Source: BOG-908 sp965198855 (GTDB lineage: Bacteria; Pseudomonadota; Alphaproteobacteria; Acetobacterales; Acetobacteraceae). Taken from it: a DNA stretch of 64,000 nt. The stretch spans positions 496,001-560,000 of the forward strand of contig CBDAPZ010000002.1 of NCBI GenBank assembly GCA_965198855.1. The letters are read 5' to 3'. Numbering within the stretch: position 1 is the first letter of the stretch; each line of letters opens with the position of its first letter. Under the pieces are notes generated by a model, which was not told the origin of the DNA, ran no database searches, and saw nothing but the letters and a program-made list of their open reading frames with translations. The position numbers were made by a program, and so were the translations under genes. This document shows positions 1-8,793 of this stretch, piece by piece.

Positions 1-49
1 TGTCGCTGGCCGGGTGATCGGTGGGTGGGTCGCTCTTGGGCAACCGACC

Positions 50-421
50 CTACTGGCGTTGTTTAGGGTCTTTCGGGGCGGGGCCGAGGCCTTTCTGGTC
101 GAGGAAGGCAAACAGCCTTACGGCGAGGCTTTGGGCGCCGATTGGCGACATGACCACGCGACTGACTACCACCTTTTTCAGCACCGAGGGATTTTCGGAG
201 TAGTCGTAGCGTGCCGAGGAGAAGGCGATGGAGATCATGCCCTGCACGAGGGAGATCGACTGTGCCTCGGTGGCGAAGAACTCGGGCGCCAGCAGGTTTT
301 CCACCACCGGCGGCACCTGTGCGTGTGTGTCCTGATGTGCCGCCACTGCGGGCAGCGCCTCTTTCACCGGCTCCTCGACAGGTTCCTTGATGGCGGTTTT
401 GGCGGATTTCTTGGATGCCAT
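50..421 (-). CDS. Conserved hypothetical protein, DUF3467-like
   Basis: A 123-residue protein with a Lys/Glu/Pro/Ala-rich N-terminal tail (about residues 1-45) and a compact C-terminal half. The segment VVMSPIGAQSLAVRLFAFLD resembles the end of the small DUF3467 family, in which VxMSP is followed by an amphipathic helix; this likeness is from memory and weak. I chose the internal ATG (MASKKSAKT) rather than longer in-frame starts because a GGGGAT stretch lies just upstream and the longer N-terminus is Cys-rich and unlike coding sequence. There is no signal peptide or membrane segment, so it is probably cytoplasmic. It is transcribed away from dapE. Function unknown. Confidence 0.6.
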   Translation of the reverse strand: MASKKSAKTAIKEPVEEPVKEALPAVAAHQDTHAQVPPVVENLLAPEFFATEAQSISLVQGMISIAFSSARYDYSENPSVLKKVVVSRVVMSPIGAQSLAVRLFAFLDQKGLGPAPKDPKQRQ

Positions 422-500
422 AAGCGATCCCCGTGCTGAGTAGATGCCACAGCCCAGCACACAAAGCCGTCCGTGCAAAGCCGAAGCAACAAATCCTTAT

Positions 501-550
501 AAACAAAGTTTTTTGCTTCTTTTTTCAAAAAAGAAGCGCTTGCTTCCTGC
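501..550 (+). repeat. AT-rich hairpin repeat arm (copy 1)
   Basis: First copy of the dispersed repeat. The order is an AAAGTTTTTTG box, an 11-bp stem GCTTCTTTTTT/AAAAAAGAAGC (515-537) around one loop base, then a TGCTTCCT tail. It lies in the 180-bp gap between the hypothetical gene and dapE, and may end transcription or separate the two divergent genes. Apart from this copy the gap shows nothing clear. Confidence 0.85.
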
Positions 551-601
551 CTTTTTTTGCTCACCCTGGCCCTAGCGGTCGCCACACTGTAACCAGCTCC
601 G

Positions 602-1714
602 GTGGACCCTCTATCGCTCGCCCAGGCTTTGCTCCGCTGCCCGTCCGTGACCCCTGCGGATGAGGGCGCGCAGGACCTGCTTGCGGCTGCACTTGCATCG
701 CTTGGGTTTACCGTCACCAGGCTACGTTTCGGCGACACCGAGAATTTCTTCGCCCGTATCGGTTCACAGGCACCGCATTTCTGTTTCGCCGGCCACACCG
801 ATGTGGTGCCGGCCGGCGGGCAGTGGCGGCACGGTCCGTTTGCAGGCGAGATTACTGACGGCATCCTCTATGGCCGCGGCGCCTGCGACATGAAGGGCGC
901 GATTGCCGCCTTCGTGGCCGCAGCGGCCGCGCATCTGGAGAGCGGCCCTCCGCGTGGCTCGATCAGCCTGCTGATCACCGGGGACGAGGAGGGGCCGGCC
1001 ATCGACGGCACGCAGCGCGTGCTCGAATGGATGGCGGCAAACGGCCATGTCCCCGATTTCTGCCTGGTCGGCGAGCCCACCAATCCGGGTCTGCTGGGCG
1101 AGATGATCAAGACCGGCCGCCGCGGCAGCCTAAATGCGGCCATTACCGTGCACGGCAAGCAGGGTCATGCCGCCTATCCGCAGCGTGCGGAGAACCCGGT
1201 GCATCAGCTGATCGCCTTGCTGGCGGAGCTGACCGGCGCACGCCTCGATGAGGGCACCGCCGTCTTTGAGCCATCGAGCCTGCAGGTCACCACGATCGAT
1301 GTCGGCAATAGCGCGAGCAACGTGATCCCCGGGCAGGCGGCTGCCAGGCTGAACATCCGGTTCAATGATCTTCATAGCGGTGCCTCCTTGTCGGATTGGC
1401 TGCGTGAGGCCGTTGCGCGCCATTGCCGGCATGCCGAGCTGGACATCCGCATCAGCGGCGAGGCCTTCACCACCGCCTCGCCCGATTTTGCGAGCCGCCT
1501 AGCTGGGGTGGTCGAGCAAGTGACCGGGCAGTTGCCGCGGCTGGATACCGGCGGCGGCACCTCGGATGCGCGGTTCATCGCGCTATATGCGCCGGTGGCC
1601 GAGTTCGGGCTGGTGGGTGCGACCATGCACCAGACCGACGAATGCGTACCGGTTGCGGAGTTGCGGCTTCTCACCGACATCTATGCCGCCACCCTGCGGG
1701 AGTTTCTGCCGTGA
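602..1714 (+). CDS. dapE: Succinyl-diaminopimelate desuccinylase
   Basis: M20-family metallohydrolase of 370 residues that removes succinate from N-succinyl-LL-2,6-diaminopimelate, giving LL-DAP for lysine and peptidoglycan synthesis in the cytoplasm. Visible motifs in order: FAGHTDVVPAG (metal His), GRGACDMKGAIAAF (bridging Asp), GDEEGPAIDGT (catalytic Glu pair), VGEPTN, the dimerisation domain beginning RRGSLNAAITVHGKQGHAAYP, TGGGTSDARF, and a C-terminal HQTDECVP metal His. Length is normal for DapE. The start is GTG; the N-terminal LAQALLRCPSVTPADEGAQ matches where the family begins, so no shorter start is likely. Its stop overlaps the next gene by 4 bp (GTGA), which implies translational coupling. 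Confidence 0.96.
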   Translation: MDPLSLAQALLRCPSVTPADEGAQDLLAAALASLGFTVTRLRFGDTENFFARIGSQAPHFCFAGHTDVVPAGGQWRHGPFAGEITDGILYGRGACDMKGAIAAFVAAAAAHLESGPPRGSISLLITGDEEGPAIDGTQRVLEWMAANGHVPDFCLVGEPTNPGLLGEMIKTGRRGSLNAAITVHGKQGHAAYPQRAENPVHQLIALLAELTGARLDEGTAVFEPSSLQVTTIDVGNSASNVIPGQAAARLNIRFNDLHSGASLSDWLREAVARHCRHAELDIRISGEAFTTASPDFASRLAGVVEQVTGQLPRLDTGGGTSDARFIALYAPVAEFGLVGATMHQTDECVPVAELRLLTDIYAATLREFLP

Positions 1715-2349
1715 CAACCACCAAGCGGCGGCCTGCAAAGCCGAATGGCCGAGTGGCCTACGGCCTCCTGCTCGTCGGGCTTGGCAAGCCAGCCGGCTTT
1801 GCCCAGTTCGGCGGCTCGGCAGAGGCTTTCCTGTCCAGCCTGGCGCCGCTGCTGGGCTTTCTCATTGTGCTGAGCCTGGTGCTTGTCTGGTCGGGCCGGA
1901 CGATCATGGGCGTGAGCTTCTTCCTCACCATGGTGTGCGACCTACTGGCGCCGGCGGTAATCTCCGACCTGCTCTGCCGCCTTTGGCAGCGGCATGAGCG
2001 CTGGGGGCACTACGCCAATGTGCTGAATTGCACGCAATGGCTGATGGCGGCCGCCCTGGTGATCCTGGTGCCGATCGAAGCCGTCTGCGTGTCGGCCGGA
2101 GCGAGCCTGGAGGTCGCCACGGGCGCGGTGCTGCTGGTGTTCTGCGTCTATGTCATGTGGTTCCACTGGTTCGCAGCGCGCCACGTGCTGAACCTCTCCT
2201 CGGCGAAGGCTCTTCTGATGATGATCGCGGTGGTATTCGGCACCGGTCTGCTGCTGCAGGTGCCGCTGATGTTGGCCGGTTTGGCCGGGCTGCATGCCCC
2301 ATCCCTGTCGATGGATAGCCTGACGCCGCCGCCGCCAAAAGGCTCGTAG
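1711..2349 (+). CDS. Integral membrane protein coupled to dapE
   Basis: A 212-residue protein with a short basic N-terminus (TTTKRRPAKPNGR) and roughly five hydrophobic segments: near residues 50-65, 70-95, 110-130, 138-165 and 170-195. The GTG start shares bases with the dapE stop (GTGA), and the frame stays open upstream only as a shadow of dapE. I do not recognise a family; the Pro-rich C-terminus (TPPPPKGS) is probably disordered. Overlap with dapE suggests coupled expression but says little about function, which could be a generic inner-membrane role. Confidence 0.75.
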   Translation: MTTTKRRPAKPNGRVAYGLLLVGLGKPAGFAQFGGSAEAFLSSLAPLLGFLIVLSLVLVWSGRTIMGVSFFLTMVCDLLAPAVISDLLCRLWQRHERWGHYANVLNCTQWLMAAALVILVPIEAVCVSAGASLEVATGAVLLVFCVYVMWFHWFAARHVLNLSSAKALLMMIAVVFGTGLLLQVPLMLAGLAGLHAPSLSMDSLTPPPPKGS

Positions 2350-2354
2350 CGTGC

Positions 2355-3536
2355 CTACGAGCGGATAAGCTTAATCCTGCGGCCGTTGACGCCGAGCGCT
2401 ATGCGGCCCTGCTTGAGTGCCAATGCATCTTCGCCAAAGACGCCCAGGCGCCAGCCATGAAGGGCCGGCACGTCGGGATTATCTTCGGTTGCCAGCCTGT
2501 CGATCTCTTCCGATGAGGCAAGCAGGCGTGGTGCCACGTCGTGCGATTCTGCCTTTTCCGCCAGCAGCACCTTGAGTAGCGCGACCAACGCTGGCGACGG
2601 GCGGGGCCCTTCGCGCGCGGCTTTCGCTTCAGGCAAGTCCTGTTCCGACAAAGCGGCGGCTTCGGCGATCGCGGCGATCAAGGACTGGCCAGTGGTGCTG
2701 TCGGCGAAACCGCGCGTGATGCCGCGTATGCGGCTCAGCTGATCGGTATCGGCCGGTGCGGTGGCGGCGATCTCGAGCAGGCTCTCGTCGCGTATCAGGC
2801 GCTGGCGGGGGATGTTGATGCGCTGCGCCTCGCGCTCACGCCACGCGGCCGCAGCTCGCAGAGTGCCCAGCATGCGCCGATTGGTGGTGCGGGGGCGCAG
2901 CCTCTCCCACATGGTCGTGGGGTCGGGTCGGTAGGTCGCGGGTTCGGCAAGGGCTGCGAGCTCTTCGGACACCCAGGCCAGGCGGCCTTCCTGCTCCAGG
3001 CGGACAGTGAGGCGTTCGTAGACGGTGCGCAGATACGTGACGTCGGCTGCGGCATAGGCGACCTGTGCGGGGCTCAATGGCCGCGCGGACCAATCGGAGA
3101 AGCGATGCGCCTTGTCGATCTGCCCGCCGGCAAGCCCCGCCACCAGACTGTCATAACCCACCTGGTCGCCGAAACCGGCCACCATGGCGGCGACCTGGGT
3201 GTCGAACAGCGGCACCGGCACGGCCCCGAACATCTGCAGGAAGATTTCCACATCCTGCCGCGCGGCATGGAACACTTTGACCACGGCGGTATCGGCAAGC
3301 AGCGTGCCCAACGGAGCGAGGTCTAGCCCGGGGGCGAGCGCATCGACGACGGCGACGTCGTTTTGGCCGCCGAGTTGCACCACGCAGAGCTCCGGCCAGT
3401 AGGTGCGCTCGCGCATGAACTCGGTGTCGACCGTGACATAGGGCTCGTTGCGCAATCTTTCGCAGAGGGTGGCGAGTTCGTCGGACGCGGTAATGAGGAC
3501 GGGCTGCGCGAAGATGTCGCGCTGAGGTCGGGACAT
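2355..3536 (-). CDS. rnd: Ribonuclease D
   Basis: A 3'-5' exoribonuclease of 393 residues that trims tRNA and other structured RNA 3' ends. The N-terminal DEDDy exonuclease domain (about 1-190) shows VDTEFMRE (first Asp/Glu pair), FHAARQDVEIF (third Asp), DTQVAAMVAGFGDQVGYDSLV and AAADVTYL (Tyr and last Asp). The HRDC helical region (about 205-300) follows with the REREAQRINIPRQRLIRDESL segment usual for RNase D. Length is normal. The gene converges on the membrane-protein gene with only 5 bp between the stops and is transcribed away from aspS. Confidence 0.94.
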   Translation of the reverse strand: MSRPQRDIFAQPVLITASDELATLCERLRNEPYVTVDTEFMRERTYWPELCVVQLGGQNDVAVVDALAPGLDLAPLGTLLADTAVVKVFHAARQDVEIFLQMFGAVPVPLFDTQVAAMVAGFGDQVGYDSLVAGLAGGQIDKAHRFSDWSARPLSPAQVAYAAADVTYLRTVYERLTVRLEQEGRLAWVSEELAALAEPATYRPDPTTMWERLRPRTTNRRMLGTLRAAAAWREREAQRINIPRQRLIRDESLLEIAATAPADTDQLSRIRGITRGFADSTTGQSLIAAIAEAAALSEQDLPEAKAAREGPRPSPALVALLKVLLAEKAESHDVAPRLLASSEEIDRLATEDNPDVPALHGWRLGVFGEDALALKQGRIALGVNGRRIKLIRS

Positions 3537-3621
3537 GGCCGGTTACTTACACCTGCGTTTCGCTTTGGGAAACACCAGGACGGGTTTTCCCCAAGCGCCA
3601 CGAATATTAAGATAATGGGGG

Positions 3622-3667
3622 TGTGGGGTCCCTTGACCCCAGCGGGGTCCAGGGGCAGAGCCCCTGG
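3622..3667. repeat. GC-rich double hairpin repeat upstream of aspS
   Basis: Two nested GC-rich inverted repeats lie back to back: GGGGTC/GACCCC followed by CCAGGGGC-aga-GCCCCTGG (3649-3667). From general knowledge, GGGTCCAGGGGC...GCCCCTGG repeats are common between genes in Acetobacteraceae genomes, but only this one copy is seen in the window. It lies in the aspS leader about 35 bp before the start codon, so it could affect aspS mRNA structure. Confidence 0.6.
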
Positions 3668-3700
3668 CCTTATACTTATTTTCCCTCTCGAGGCGTCGCC

Positions 3701-5488
3701 ATGCATACCTACCGCACCCACACCTGCGGCGCCCTGCGCGCCACCGACGCCGCGAGCCCGGCGCGCCTCTCCGGCTGGGTGCACAGCAAGCGCGACCATG
3801 GCGGCCTGCTGTTCATTGATCTGCGCGACCATTACGGCCTGACCCAGATCGTCTTCCCGCACGGCTCGCCCGCTTTGGCGACTGCCGATGCGCTGCGCGT
3901 GGAAAGCTGCATCACGGTGACCGGCGATGTAGTACTCCGGCAGCCCGGTACGCTGAACCCGCGTTTGCCGACCGGCGAGATCGAGCTGTTGGCGCGCGAG
4001 ATCACCGTGCAATCGACCGCCGACGTGTTGCCGCTACAGGTCGCCGGCAGCGAGACCTATTCCGACGAGACCCGCCTGAAATACCGCTATATCGACCTGC
4101 GCCGCGATCGCGTGCACGCCAACATGATGCTGCGCGCGAAGGTGATCGCCTCCATCCGGCATCGCATGATCGAGCAGGGTTTTACGGAATTTCAGACCCC
4201 GATCCTGACCGCCAGCAGCCCGGAGGGCGCGCGCGACTTCCTGGTTCCCGCCCGCATGCATCCCGGCAAGTTCTACGCGCTGCCGCAGGCGCCCCAACAA
4301 TTCAAGCAGCTGCTGATGGTCGCCGGCTTCGACAAATATTTCCAGATCGCCCCCTGCTTCCGCGACGAGGCGAGCCGGGCGGACCGTTCACCCGGCGAGT
4401 TCTACCAGCTCGACTTCGAAATGAGCTACGTGACGCAGGAGGACGTGTTCGCGACGATCGAACCGGTGATCGGCGGCCTGTTCGAGGAATTCGCCAATGG
4501 TCGTTCGGTCGACAAGCCGCCGTTCCGGCGCATTGCCTATGACCAGGCTTTGCTCGAATTCGGCTCGGACAAGCCCGATCTGCGCAACCCGCTGCGCATC
4601 ACCGACGTGACAGCGCATTTCGCCGGCAGCGGCTTCGGGCTGTTCGCCAAGATCGCGGCGTCCGGCGGCATCGTGCGTGCCATCCCCGCTCCCGGCGCCG
4701 GCACGCGGCCGCGTGGCTTCTTCGACAAGCTAAACGAGTGGGCGCGTGCGGAAGGTGCCGGCGGTCTGGGCTACATCATCTATGAAGCCGAAGGGGCCAA
4801 GGGCCCGATCGCCAAGAACCTTGAACCCGAGCGGCTCGAAGCCATCCGGAGCGCCTGCAACCTGCAGCCTGGTGACGCCGTGTTCTTCGCCGCCGGCGCG
4901 CACGAGACTGCGCAGAAATTTGCCGGCGCCGTGCGCAACAGGATCGGCAGCGAGCTCGAGCTCTACGAGAAGAATGCCTTCCGCTTCTGCTGGGTGGTCG
5001 ATTTCCCGATGTACGAGCTGAACGAGGAGACCAACCAGGTCGATTTCTCGCACAACCCGTTCAGCATGCCGCAAGGCGGGATGGAGGCGCTGGAAACGCA
5101 GGATCCGCTCACCATCAAGGCATTCCAGTACGACATCGTCTGCAACGGCATCGAGCTATCCTCGGGCGCGATCCGGAACCACCGGCCAGACATCATGATC
5201 CGCGCCTTCGCCATTGCCGGCTATCCGGAATCCGAGGTGGAAGCCCGCTTCGGCGGCATGCTCAACGCTTTCCGTTACGGCGCCCCGCCGCATGGCGGCT
5301 CCGCGCCAGGCATCGACCGGATGGTGATGCTGCTGGCCGATGAGCCCAATATACGTGAGGTCATCCTCTTCCCGCTGAACCAGCAGGGCGAGGACCTGAT
5401 GATGGGCGCCCCGGCCCCGGTGGCAGCCGCACGCATGAAGGAACTCTCGCTGAAAACCGATCTGCCGCCAAAGATCGTCAAAACCTGA
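3701..5488 (+). CDS. aspS: Aspartyl-tRNA synthetase
   Basis: Class IIb synthetase of 595 residues that charges tRNA-Asp. Its order is an N-terminal OB-fold anticodon-binding domain (LSGWVHSKRDHGGLLFIDLR, about 17-36), motif 1/2 regions (FQTPILTASSPEGARDFLVP; FRDEASRADRSPGEFYQLD), the bacterial GAD insertion (about 285-420), then motif 3 (GIDRMVMLLADEPNIREVI). The length is typical of bacterial AspRS. The chosen ATG (MHTYRTH) has GAGG about 8 nt upstream and matches the family start; the longer frame begins inside the GC-rich repeat. Many alphaproteobacterial AspRS enzymes also charge tRNA-Asn, but this cannot be judged from the sequence alone. Confidence 0.97.
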   Translation: MHTYRTHTCGALRATDAASPARLSGWVHSKRDHGGLLFIDLRDHYGLTQIVFPHGSPALATADALRVESCITVTGDVVLRQPGTLNPRLPTGEIELLAREITVQSTADVLPLQVAGSETYSDETRLKYRYIDLRRDRVHANMMLRAKVIASIRHRMIEQGFTEFQTPILTASSPEGARDFLVPARMHPGKFYALPQAPQQFKQLLMVAGFDKYFQIAPCFRDEASRADRSPGEFYQLDFEMSYVTQEDVFATIEPVIGGLFEEFANGRSVDKPPFRRIAYDQALLEFGSDKPDLRNPLRITDVTAHFAGSGFGLFAKIAASGGIVRAIPAPGAGTRPRGFFDKLNEWARAEGAGGLGYIIYEAEGAKGPIAKNLEPERLEAIRSACNLQPGDAVFFAAGAHETAQKFAGAVRNRIGSELELYEKNAFRFCWVVDFPMYELNEETNQVDFSHNPFSMPQGGMEALETQDPLTIKAFQYDIVCNGIELSSGAIRNHRPDIMIRAFAIAGYPESEVEARFGGMLNAFRYGAPPHGGSAPGIDRMVMLLADEPNIREVILFPLNQQGEDLMMGAPAPVAAARMKELSLKTDLPPKIVKT

Positions 5489-5502
5489 ACTGGAGCACGC
5501 GC

Positions 5503-5976
5503 ATGGAGGCTGATCGCCCGCCTTTGCCGCCTTTCACCACCGCCGAAGCCGCCGCGCAGAAGGTGCGCGGTGCGGAAGATGCCTGGAACAGCCGCGATCC
5601 GGTGCGTGTCTCGCTCGCCTACACCACGGACAGCCATTGGCGGAACCGTACCGAGTTTTTTCAGGGCCGTGCGGCGATCGTCGATTTCCTCACCCGCAAA
5701 TGGGCCAGCGAGCACGAATACCGTCTGGCCAAGGAGCTCTGGGGTTTCCGCGAGAACCGCATTGCGGTGCGCTTCGCCTATGAATGGCGCGACGATACCG
5801 GCCAATGGTTCCGCTCCTATGGCAATGAGAACTGGGAGTTCGATGCGCACGGCCTGATGCGGCGGCGCATCGCCAGCATCAACGATGCGCCGATCGAAGA
5901 AAGCGAACGTGCCTATCGTTGGCCGCTCGGCCGCAGGCCGGACGATCACCCGGGATTGAGCGATCTCGGGTTCTGA
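5503..5976 (+). CDS. DUF1348 (NTF2-like) family protein
   Basis: A 157-residue NTF2-like cone-fold protein of the DUF1348 type. Diagnostic segments are FFQGRAAIVDFLTRKWASE, KELWGFRENRIAVRFAYEW, RSYGNENWEFD and GLMRRRIASINDAPI. No catalytic activity is established for the family as far as I know. It begins 14 bp after aspS and ends 2 bp before the pyridoxal kinase start, so the three genes may be one transcript. No signal peptide. Confidence 0.9.
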   Translation: MEADRPPLPPFTTAEAAAQKVRGAEDAWNSRDPVRVSLAYTTDSHWRNRTEFFQGRAAIVDFLTRKWASEHEYRLAKELWGFRENRIAVRFAYEWRDDTGQWFRSYGNENWEFDAHGLMRRRIASINDAPIEESERAYRWPLGRRPDDHPGLSDLGF

Positions 5977-5978
5977 AT

Positions 5979-6839
5979 GTGCATATCCTCTCCATCCAGT
6001 CCTGGGTCGCCTATGGTCATGTCGGGAATGCGGCCGCGGTGTTCCCGTTGCAGCGGCTGGGTGCAGAGGTTTCCGTCATCAACACGGTGGCGTTCTCCAA
6101 CCATCCCGGCTACGGCGCCTTCACCGGCGAGGTCATCCCCGCAGAACGGGTGAAAACCCTGCTCGATGGCCTGACCGAGCGCGGTGCCCTGCGCAATTGT
6201 GACGCCCTGCTCTCCGGCTATCTCGGCGAGGCCGGCACCGGCACCGTGCTGCTGGAAGCGGCCATCCGGCTAAAGGCGGCCAACCCTCGCGCGCTCTGGT
6301 GCTGCGATCCGGTGATCGGCGATGAAGGCACCGGCATATACGTGCGCCCCGGCATCGCCGATTTCTTCCGCGACCAGGCCGTGCACCAGGCCGATCTCCT
6401 CACGCCCAATCATTTCGAACTGAAATCCCTCACCGGCCTGCCTTGCGGGACGCTGTCGGAGGCCAAATCAGCCATAGGACTCCTCCAGTCCCGCATGCCG
6501 GAGACTGGCCCGCGCATCGTTCTGGTGACCAGCTTGCAGACAGCGGACACCGCGGAAGACGAAATCGACTGCCTCGTGGGCGACGCCACAGGCTTTGCCC
6601 GCCTGCGCGTTCCCAAACTGCCGATTGCCGCGAACGGCGCCGGCGACGCATTGGCAGCCCTGTTCCTGTTCCACATCCTCGCCGGCCATTCCGCTCGCGT
6701 CGCAATGGCAAAAGCGGCGTCCTCCGTTCACGCTGTCTTGAGCGCCACCTGTGCCGCAGGCGCCCGCGAGCTTTTCCTGGTCGCAGCGCAGGATGAACTT
6801 TCTAGCCCTACCAGGATGTTCCAGGCACAAGCTTGCTGA
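5979..6839 (+). CDS. pdxY: Pyridoxal kinase
   Basis: Ribokinase-superfamily enzyme of 286 residues that phosphorylates pyridoxal and related B6 vitamers with ATP for PLP salvage. Family marks are HILSIQSWVAYGHVGN at the N-terminus (substrate region), FSNHPGYG, VIGDEGTGIYV, LTPNHFELKSLTG, and the C-terminal NGAGDALAALF, where the GAGD aspartate is the catalytic base. I chose the GTG at 5979 because PdxY proteins begin directly with the ILSIQS strand; longer starts would lie inside the DUF1348 gene. PdxY and PdxK are hard to separate, but the opening fits PdxY better. Only 2 bp separate it from the preceding stop. Confidence 0.9.
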   Translation: MHILSIQSWVAYGHVGNAAAVFPLQRLGAEVSVINTVAFSNHPGYGAFTGEVIPAERVKTLLDGLTERGALRNCDALLSGYLGEAGTGTVLLEAAIRLKAANPRALWCCDPVIGDEGTGIYVRPGIADFFRDQAVHQADLLTPNHFELKSLTGLPCGTLSEAKSAIGLLQSRMPETGPRIVLVTSLQTADTAEDEIDCLVGDATGFARLRVPKLPIAANGAGDALAALFLFHILAGHSARVAMAKAASSVHAVLSATCAAGARELFLVAAQDELSSPTRMFQAQAC

Positions 6840-6982
6840 ATACCATCACTTTTGTAACCTTCCTCATTTTTCTGTGTGCCGCATTTGGGCGCCTATCTTG
6901 CCCAAGTTTCGCCGCGTTGCACCCGTAGAAGGTGTGATACCGGGGTAACGTGCCCCGACGCACTGGCGGAAGGTTTTTCGGC

Positions 6983-8737
6983 ATGTCCCTGATGAAGGTC
7001 TACGGTCGGGTACTTGGGTTGCTGGCACAGAATCGTGCCGCTCTCGCGGTCCTTGTGTTCGGCAACCTTGGCGTCGCGGCCCTCCAATTCCTCGATCCCC
7101 TGCTGTTCGGCCGCGTCATCGGGCTGCTCGCCAAAACCGATACGACGCCGCACGCCGAGCTGTTCAGCGAAGGCGGCCGCCTGGTTGCCATGTGGCTGGT
7201 GATCGGTGCCGCCGGTATCGGCGTGAATATCTGTGTCGCCATGGGCGCCGAACGCCTGGCCCACAAGCTCCGCCTCGGTGCCATCAACCGCTGCTTCAAC
7301 CACGTGCTCGCCCTGCCCTCCTCGTTCCACTCGAACTCGAAATCGGGCGGCGTGATGAAGACGTTGGTCTCCGGCTCAGACTCGCTGTTCGCGCTGAGCC
7401 TGACCTTCTTCAAGGAAAACCTCGCCACCTACATCGCGGTGGTCGTGCTGCTGCCGCTCTCGGCCTTTCTCAACTGGCGCCTCTCGCTGGTGCTGGTAGC
7501 GCTGGTGGCGATCTTTGTCGGCGTGACCCTGTTCGTGATCCGCAAGACCCAGGCCGGCCAGCGCCAGGCCGAGGAAGCCCATTCCATGCTCGCCGGCCGC
7601 GCGCAGGACGCGCTGGGCAACGTGGTGGCCGTGCAATCCTTCGGACGTCTGCAAGCCGAGGCACAGGCTTTCCAGGAAATCATCCAGAACGTCATCCGTC
7701 ACCAGTTCCCGGTGCTGAACTGGTGGGCCGTCGTCACCGTGATGACACGCGGTGCCAGCACACTTGCCGTCATCACCATCGTGACCGCCGGCGCCCTGCT
7801 GCACATGCACGGCCAGGCCAAGATCTCCGACATCGTCTCGTTCATGGGCTTCTCTACCCTGCTCATTGGCCGCCTCGAAGCCGCCGTGAACTTTGCCTCC
7901 AGCCTGTTCATGCGCGCCCCTGGCCTGCAGGATTACTTCGCCCTGCTCGATACCAGCAGCACCGTGCCTGAGCGGGCCGATGCCGAGGAACTCGCAGTGA
8001 CCCATGGCGAAGTCGCCTTCGAGCAGGTCGGCTTCACCTATCCCGGCGGCCCCGCCATCCTCTCGGATGTGTCCTTTGTCGCCCACCCGGGCACAGTGAC
8101 CGCCCTGGTCGGTGCCACCGGCGCCGGCAAGTCCACTGCCATGCACATGCTGCAGCGCCTGTGGGACCTACAGGAAGGCGGCATCCTCATCGACGGCCAG
8201 GATCTACGCGACGTGACGCTCGACAGCCTGCGCAACTCGATCGGCGTGGTGTTCCAGGAAAGCCTGCTGTTCAACCGCACCATCCGCGAGAACCTGCTGG
8301 TTGGCCGCCCCGATGCCAGCCAGGAGCAGATCGAGCACGCCTGCCGCCTGGCTGAAGCGCATGACTTCATCATCCGTCAGCCGCAGGGATACGACACCGT
8401 GGTCGGCGAGCGTGGCTCAACCCTCTCCGGTGGCCAGCGCCAGCGCCTGGCGATCGCTCGCGCGCTGCTGAAAGACGCGCCGATCCTGATCCTCGATGAA
8501 GCGACCTCTGCTCTGGACGCTGCCACCGAGGCTCGTGTTTCCCGCGCCATGGCAGCGCTGATGCGCGGCCGCACCACCTTCGTTATTGCCCATCGCCTCT
8601 CGACGGTGCGCGATGCCAACGAGATCCTGGTGTTCGATGGCGGCCGCATCGCCGAGCGCGGCACCTTCGAAGGGCTTATTCGTCAGGGTGGGCGCTTCGC
8701 TGAACTGGTCGAAAACCAGTTGGCGGGGGCACATTAG
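6983..8737 (+). CDS. NdvA/ChvA-type ABC exporter (fused permease-ATPase)
   Basis: A half-transporter of 584 residues with an N-terminal six-helix permease (about 15-310) and a C-terminal ATPase. Visible nucleotide-binding motifs: Walker A GATGAGKST, signature LSGGQRQR, Walker B ILILDEATSALD and the switch His in IAHRLSTV. The opening MSLMKVYGRVLGLL and LDPLLFGRVIGLL match the NdvA/ChvA subfamily, which exports cyclic beta-1,2-glucan in rhizobia; no glucan synthase gene is nearby, so the substrate is open. The ATG at 6983 is preferred because it matches the family start and GGAAGG lies 9 nt upstream. It probably works as a homodimer in the inner membrane. Confidence 0.88.
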   Translation: MSLMKVYGRVLGLLAQNRAALAVLVFGNLGVAALQFLDPLLFGRVIGLLAKTDTTPHAELFSEGGRLVAMWLVIGAAGIGVNICVAMGAERLAHKLRLGAINRCFNHVLALPSSFHSNSKSGGVMKTLVSGSDSLFALSLTFFKENLATYIAVVVLLPLSAFLNWRLSLVLVALVAIFVGVTLFVIRKTQAGQRQAEEAHSMLAGRAQDALGNVVAVQSFGRLQAEAQAFQEIIQNVIRHQFPVLNWWAVVTVMTRGASTLAVITIVTAGALLHMHGQAKISDIVSFMGFSTLLIGRLEAAVNFASSLFMRAPGLQDYFALLDTSSTVPERADAEELAVTHGEVAFEQVGFTYPGGPAILSDVSFVAHPGTVTALVGATGAGKSTAMHMLQRLWDLQEGGILIDGQDLRDVTLDSLRNSIGVVFQESLLFNRTIRENLLVGRPDASQEQIEHACRLAEAHDFIIRQPQGYDTVVGERGSTLSGGQRQRLAIARALLKDAPILILDEATSALDAATEARVSRAMAALMRGRTTFVIAHRLSTVRDANEILVFDGGRIAERGTFEGLIRQGGRFAELVENQLAGAH

Positions 8738-8739
8738 AA

Positions 8740-8780
8740 AGCAGTTCTTTTTTGAAAAAAACCAAAGAACTTTTATTTCT
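8740..8780 (-). repeat. AT-rich hairpin repeat arm (copy 2)
   Basis: Inverted-orientation copy beginning 2 bp after the ABC exporter stop codon: GCAGTTCTTTTTTGAAAAAA then CCAAAGAACTTTTAT. The hairpin followed by a CTTTT run could act as a terminator for the exporter gene. Confidence 0.85.
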
Positions 8781-8793
8781 TGAAGCATAAGCA

